Below, piece by piece: positions 58,484-61,998 of a stretch of 61,998 nt of DNA; position 1 is the stretch's first letter, and the number at the start of each line of letters is the position of its first letter. Source of the stretch: Tritrichomonas foetus (Eukaryota; Parabasalia; Tritrichomonadida; Tritrichomonadidae); contig MLAK01000799.1 in NCBI GenBank assembly GCA_001839685.1, positions 1 to 61,998 of the forward strand. Reading direction: 5' to 3'. A program made the translations under genes and the position numbers. The notes below the pieces were generated by a model. It made no database searches, was not told where the DNA came from, and worked only from the letters and a program-made list of their open reading frames with translations.

Positions 58484-59905
58484 ATAAATTCAATTAAATA
58501 ATTGGTATTGGTGGAAATATGATTGAAGGCGAAATATGATTTGGGATATAAAATTAATATATGATTAGGGAGAGATATGTCGAGGCTGTGTACTAAATGA
58601 CAAGATATAATAAATAAATTAAAAAATAGAATTTTTGGAATAAATTTTGATGACTAATTGATTTTGTAAAGATTTTCATAAAGAGTAATACGTTGGAGAC
58701 ATGAAAGGGTAATAAATTTAAAATTGGAAAATAGTTATCGCAGACATAAAATACGATCAGAAAAATTGAATAGATTTGAATGAACAATATAATAGTTATT
58801 GAGTTTTCTATGGATAAATATTCAGAAAAAGTATTAAAGGGTGTTGGGTGAGAACATGATATGATTGTTATTTTAGATTATATTTTTGGAGGAAAAAAGA
58901 AACACTATGAGGATAGAACGAAAATAATCTTCAGAAAATTGGATATATGTTTGCGAATTGATATCTGACTATTTATTGGGTTATATACTTGTATATATTT
59001 CTACTTGATTTGGTATATAGTTTATAACTGGTATATTAATGTGGAACCGTATTTATATGATAGAAAGCAAAGATAAATCTATATTTATGATTCAATAGTA
59101 TATTGAATTTTTTTAATTCAATTATTGAAAGTTACCCTCTTTATCGTAACAAAGGATGATTTCTTTAATGCATGAATATCTAGAATTTACTAAAATACTA
59201 ACGTTTCACAGCGACGAATTATTTTCTATTTACTCAAATTAAAACATTTTTATTGAATCTCAATTCTAAAAAACGTCAGAAGAAATTGAATAGAGTCGAT
59301 TGGAGACAATCAGAAAATCGAAATTTCCGATCTTTTTTCAGAAATTCTCAAAGATCAGAATATTATTTGAATTAGTAATAAATAGATGATACGATATGCA
59401 TTGGTATTAATTAAATTCCTTTTTAATCTTGAGATAAAACAACAAAATTATGACCGAGTTTTCAGTTATTTATGAACTTGTTGAGAGTGATATTCAATTG
59501 TTTTCAAAGTTTTCTGAGTGATTTCCTTTATATTTTCAATACTGTAGATTCTGTTTTCAAAAGAAATGATAAACAATTTCAATTATTAGCGGAGAACCAC
59601 ATTCAAAATTGGGAACTTAAAGAATATCATTTATATTTATGAATCCATATTAAATGTACTCAAATGTTTTCAATTATGATATATTCATCAGAATTATTCA
59701 ATGCAAAAGCCACATGATTTCCGAAGAACAAGCTTTTTAATTTCAGAGGCATATATCAATGACACTTGAAAATGAAGAATATTCTTTCTCTGAAAATTCA
59801 AGTTATTATTCAAAACTAGATTAATTTCTCATTCACACAATTACCTAAACACTTCTCAAAATTTAATTTCATCTCAATTATTGAAATTTAAATCTACATT
59901 TATAA
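58484..59905. other. Intergenic region, nothing recognised
   Basis: 1.4 kb of AT-rich DNA before the Myb gene. No frame with protein-like composition, no RNA gene and no clear repeat. TTTCATCTCAATTATTG, 30-40 nt before the Myb ATG, could hold its initiator. Confidence 0.5.
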
Positions 59906-60991
59906 ATGTCTCATCAACCACTCTCACCTCTTTCCTCCTCAAGCGATGAACCAACCTCGCCCACTTCATTCAATAATCCAAGCATCTTCAACAACAAGGT
60001 GACAGGTCGAAAAAGATTCACACCTGATGAGGATTCTCTCCTGGTCAACCTCGTTTCGAGATACGGCCAAGATTGGGTTCGAATTTCTGAAGAAATGGGA
60101 ACCAGAACAACACGCCAATGCCGCGAAAGATGGAGATTTTTCTTATCACCCGATGTCGATCTCAACGAATGGACAGCAACCGAAGATGCCCTCTTGCTAG
60201 AAAAGTATGCCGAACACGGTCCACGATGGAAAAAGTTGCAACTTTTCTTTCCGAAACGAACATATATCAATATTCGAAATCACTATCGAAATCTCCAAAA
60301 TGTTGAAAAAAGGAAGTCAGCCATTCATCCAAATCAAATCCAGCGAGCTCAAACTGGATCGACAGCCAAAAATTCCAAAGTTCTCTCAAATCCGGTACAT
60401 TCAAATATTCAATCGGACATTCAAAAACTACAAAATTCGGTTCCGCCAAATATCCATTCAAATATTCCAATTATTCAACTTGGAATGCAAAATTCTTTTC
60501 AAAACCTTGCTGTCTGCAAAACCGATAACTTAAACAATCCCTCTATTTGTAATATGAATGCTACTGTTCCAAATTCGATTCAAATTCATCAACCAAATAT
60601 TTCCAATTTAAATAATTTTCATCATTCTAACAATTTTAATAGTTCTCCTAATTTTGTTGATTATAATGCATACCAATCGTTTTCACATAATAATGTACTA
60701 CCAAACCAAATTCACCAAAATTATCTTTTCAACACTGTTAATCAATATGAAATTCCGAATAATTATTATGTTGAAAATCATGTTTATTCAGAACCCTGGA
60801 CTCATTCTTACAATCCTGTAAATCAGAATAATTCTACTGTTACCAAACCGATGATCATGAGTAACGATGGAAAAGTTACCGCCGCTAAAGATATTAAAAT
60901 GACTCTCGGAAAAGAAAAAGAGAGAATTCAATTTCCTCACATATGGGACATACTTCCTTCTAATATGATTGATTCACCATCAATAATTTGA
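59906..60991 (+). CDS. R2R3 Myb-like DNA-binding protein
   Basis: A 361-residue protein. Residues ~33-82 form the first Myb repeat (RKRFTPDEDSLLVNLVSRYG, QDWVRISEEM, TTRQCRERWRFFLSP) and ~85-135 the second (EWTATEDALLLEKYAEHGPR, WKKLQLFFPKRTYINIRNHY). The spaced Trp residues and the QCRERW recognition helix are typical; the second repeat ends IRNHYRNL, close to the trichomonad Myb form. The remaining ~225 residues are Asn/Gln/Ser/Pro-rich and disordered, perhaps an activation region. Myb proteins in trichomonads bind promoters and some the initiator region. It is expected in the nucleus. Confidence 0.95.
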   Translation: MSHQPLSPLSSSSDEPTSPTSFNNPSIFNNKVTGRKRFTPDEDSLLVNLVSRYGQDWVRISEEMGTRTTRQCRERWRFFLSPDVDLNEWTATEDALLLEKYAEHGPRWKKLQLFFPKRTYINIRNHYRNLQNVEKRKSAIHPNQIQRAQTGSTAKNSKVLSNPVHSNIQSDIQKLQNSVPPNIHSNIPIIQLGMQNSFQNLAVCKTDNLNNPSICNMNATVPNSIQIHQPNISNLNNFHHSNNFNSSPNFVDYNAYQSFSHNNVLPNQIHQNYLFNTVNQYEIPNNYYVENHVYSEPWTHSYNPVNQNNSTVTKPMIMSNDGKVTAAKDIKMTLGKEKERIQFPHIWDILPSNMIDSPSII

Positions 60992-61998
60992 AAATTTTGT
61001 TTGAAAAAAAATTGTTTGGAAAAGAAACAAAAAATATTATTATTAGTAAATCGAGTTGTAGTGTTTGTTATTTGTTTTTCATGTTTTTTTTGTGATTCAA
61101 ATTATGCTTATATAAAGTGGATGAAAATATCCCAATGAGAAAAGATTATCCGTATTAAATTTAATATTGAAATAATCTCGAGATATCTACTATATTTCTA
61201 TGAAAAGGAGTAGAAACATTAAAATAATGGGAAAATATATTCAACCACGTGATTATCCAATCATCATCGAACTATCAATCAAGTCATGTATCTAAGATAT
61301 AAGATTTAATCTTCGAAATTTGTTTCAGAAAAAAATGGAATAATTTATAAAAAAATCTAAAGGATATCATCACGATAATGTGTGAAATGCTTCGAGATTG
61401 AAAAGTGAAGTGAAGTTAAATTCAATAATCTACTGAAAAATCTGGCCAAATTCAACTTTAATAAATTGAAATAATAAAAGAGGTTAGAAGGCGATTATTT
61501 TGACGAATACGATTATTTCTCTCAAAAATAAAATTAAACCGAATGTAAATCGAATGAATTTTATTCGAATTAGGCAATTTCAATAGTGATTTAAATATAT
61601 CGTATCAAAATGATTTCAAAGGTAAAAAAGGTGTGGGAGACTCCTAAAAAATAGAAAGAGTAAGATTGGAACGTCAGGATCGCACAGATATAAGATCAAA
61701 TAAGGTCTCAAAATAGAAGAATTTTGAAAGAAAAAGTGAAACAAAGGAAGACAAGAAAAAAGATTTGAATGTGTTCGCAGAAATTTTTCAGAATGATGAA
61801 AATTGAGTGTTGATATACAAAACAATTCATTTTGAAAGATTGAAAAGATGAAGAATAAAGCAAGCAAATATCAAGAAGAAAAAGGAAAAAAAGGTATAGA
61901 CGAGAGAGAAAAAGTAGAAGAAATAAAGATTGATTTTGATACGATCTTTTGTAAAAAATTACCACAAACGAAATATTCAAAAAACAAATATCCGTTAA
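60992..61998. other. Intergenic region to window end
   Basis: AT-rich DNA, purine-rich on the plus strand after 61620 (GA-rich runs). Minus frames at 61616-61980 are Phe/Leu/Ser-rich products of that bias. No gene is supported. Confidence 0.5.

Noticed and set aside
61616..61980. Phe/Leu/Ser-rich minus frames at the window end
   Set aside because: Produced by a purine-rich plus strand; no motifs and no initiator near a start.

Overview
The window looks like a gene-dense piece of an AT-rich protist nuclear genome, most probably a trichomonad (Parabasalia, perhaps Tritrichomonas- or Histomonas-like). The reasons are: eukaryote-only genes throughout (U2A' snRNP protein, TAF5, PITP, VPS15, TTLL, BEACH, RhoGAP, SRD5A-type reductase, Myb); uninterrupted single-exon reading frames; short intergenic spaces; and TCA-type initiator-like motifs just upstream of many ATGs, as known for Trichomonas vaginalis. 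The gene families fit too (TKL kinase with Sel1 repeats, R2R3 Myb, BEACH proteins). The species is an inference. One N at 47111 shows this is a draft assembly.

Layout. 0-8.6 kb holds housekeeping genes: an RPC7/Rpc31-like Pol III subunit, a histone-fold protein divergent from U2A', a large ASH-repeat (CEP192-like) protein, a polyprenol-reductase-type enzyme and a type I membrane protein. 8.9-17.8 kb is the accessory part: two ~630-bp inverted repeat copies flank a RhoGAP gene and a gene for a secreted Asp/Tyr/Glu-rich protein. A 168-bp identical piece of the latter gene is duplicated nearby. A third repeat copy carries a GC-richer insertion, and a protein-kinase pseudogene and a gene desert follow. 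17.9-27.3 kb carries a nucleobase transporter with strikingly GC-rich codons, a TTLL glutamylase with 37 KQxxx pentapeptides, TAF5 and a PITP. 27.5-41.7 kb has a 2302-residue divergent BEACH protein, a coiled-coil protein, an unknown helical protein and a VPS15-like pseudokinase. 42-62 kb has a Q/N-rich protein with a putative eIF4E-binding motif, a membrane-anchored iPGM-like enzyme, a TKL kinase-Sel1-UBR-box fusion, coiled-coil and ankyrin proteins, tRNA-Gln(TTG) with a 41-T tract, and a Myb factor.

How genes relate. There is no operon logic; each gene seems to have its own promoter. Several genes could touch the same cell systems: PITP, BEACH and VPS15 in phosphoinositide and membrane traffic; TTLL, the ASH protein and the long coiled-coil proteins in cytoskeleton or basal bodies; RPC7-like, TAF5, histone-fold and Myb in transcription.

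Most unusual items: the iPGM-like protein with signal peptide and C-terminal membrane anchor, which keeps the metal/Ser catalytic set but has lost the usual phosphoglycerate-binding residues; the kinase-Sel1-UBR fusion; the eIF4E-motif Q/N-rich protein; and the repeat-bounded, recently duplicated locus around the acidic secreted protein.
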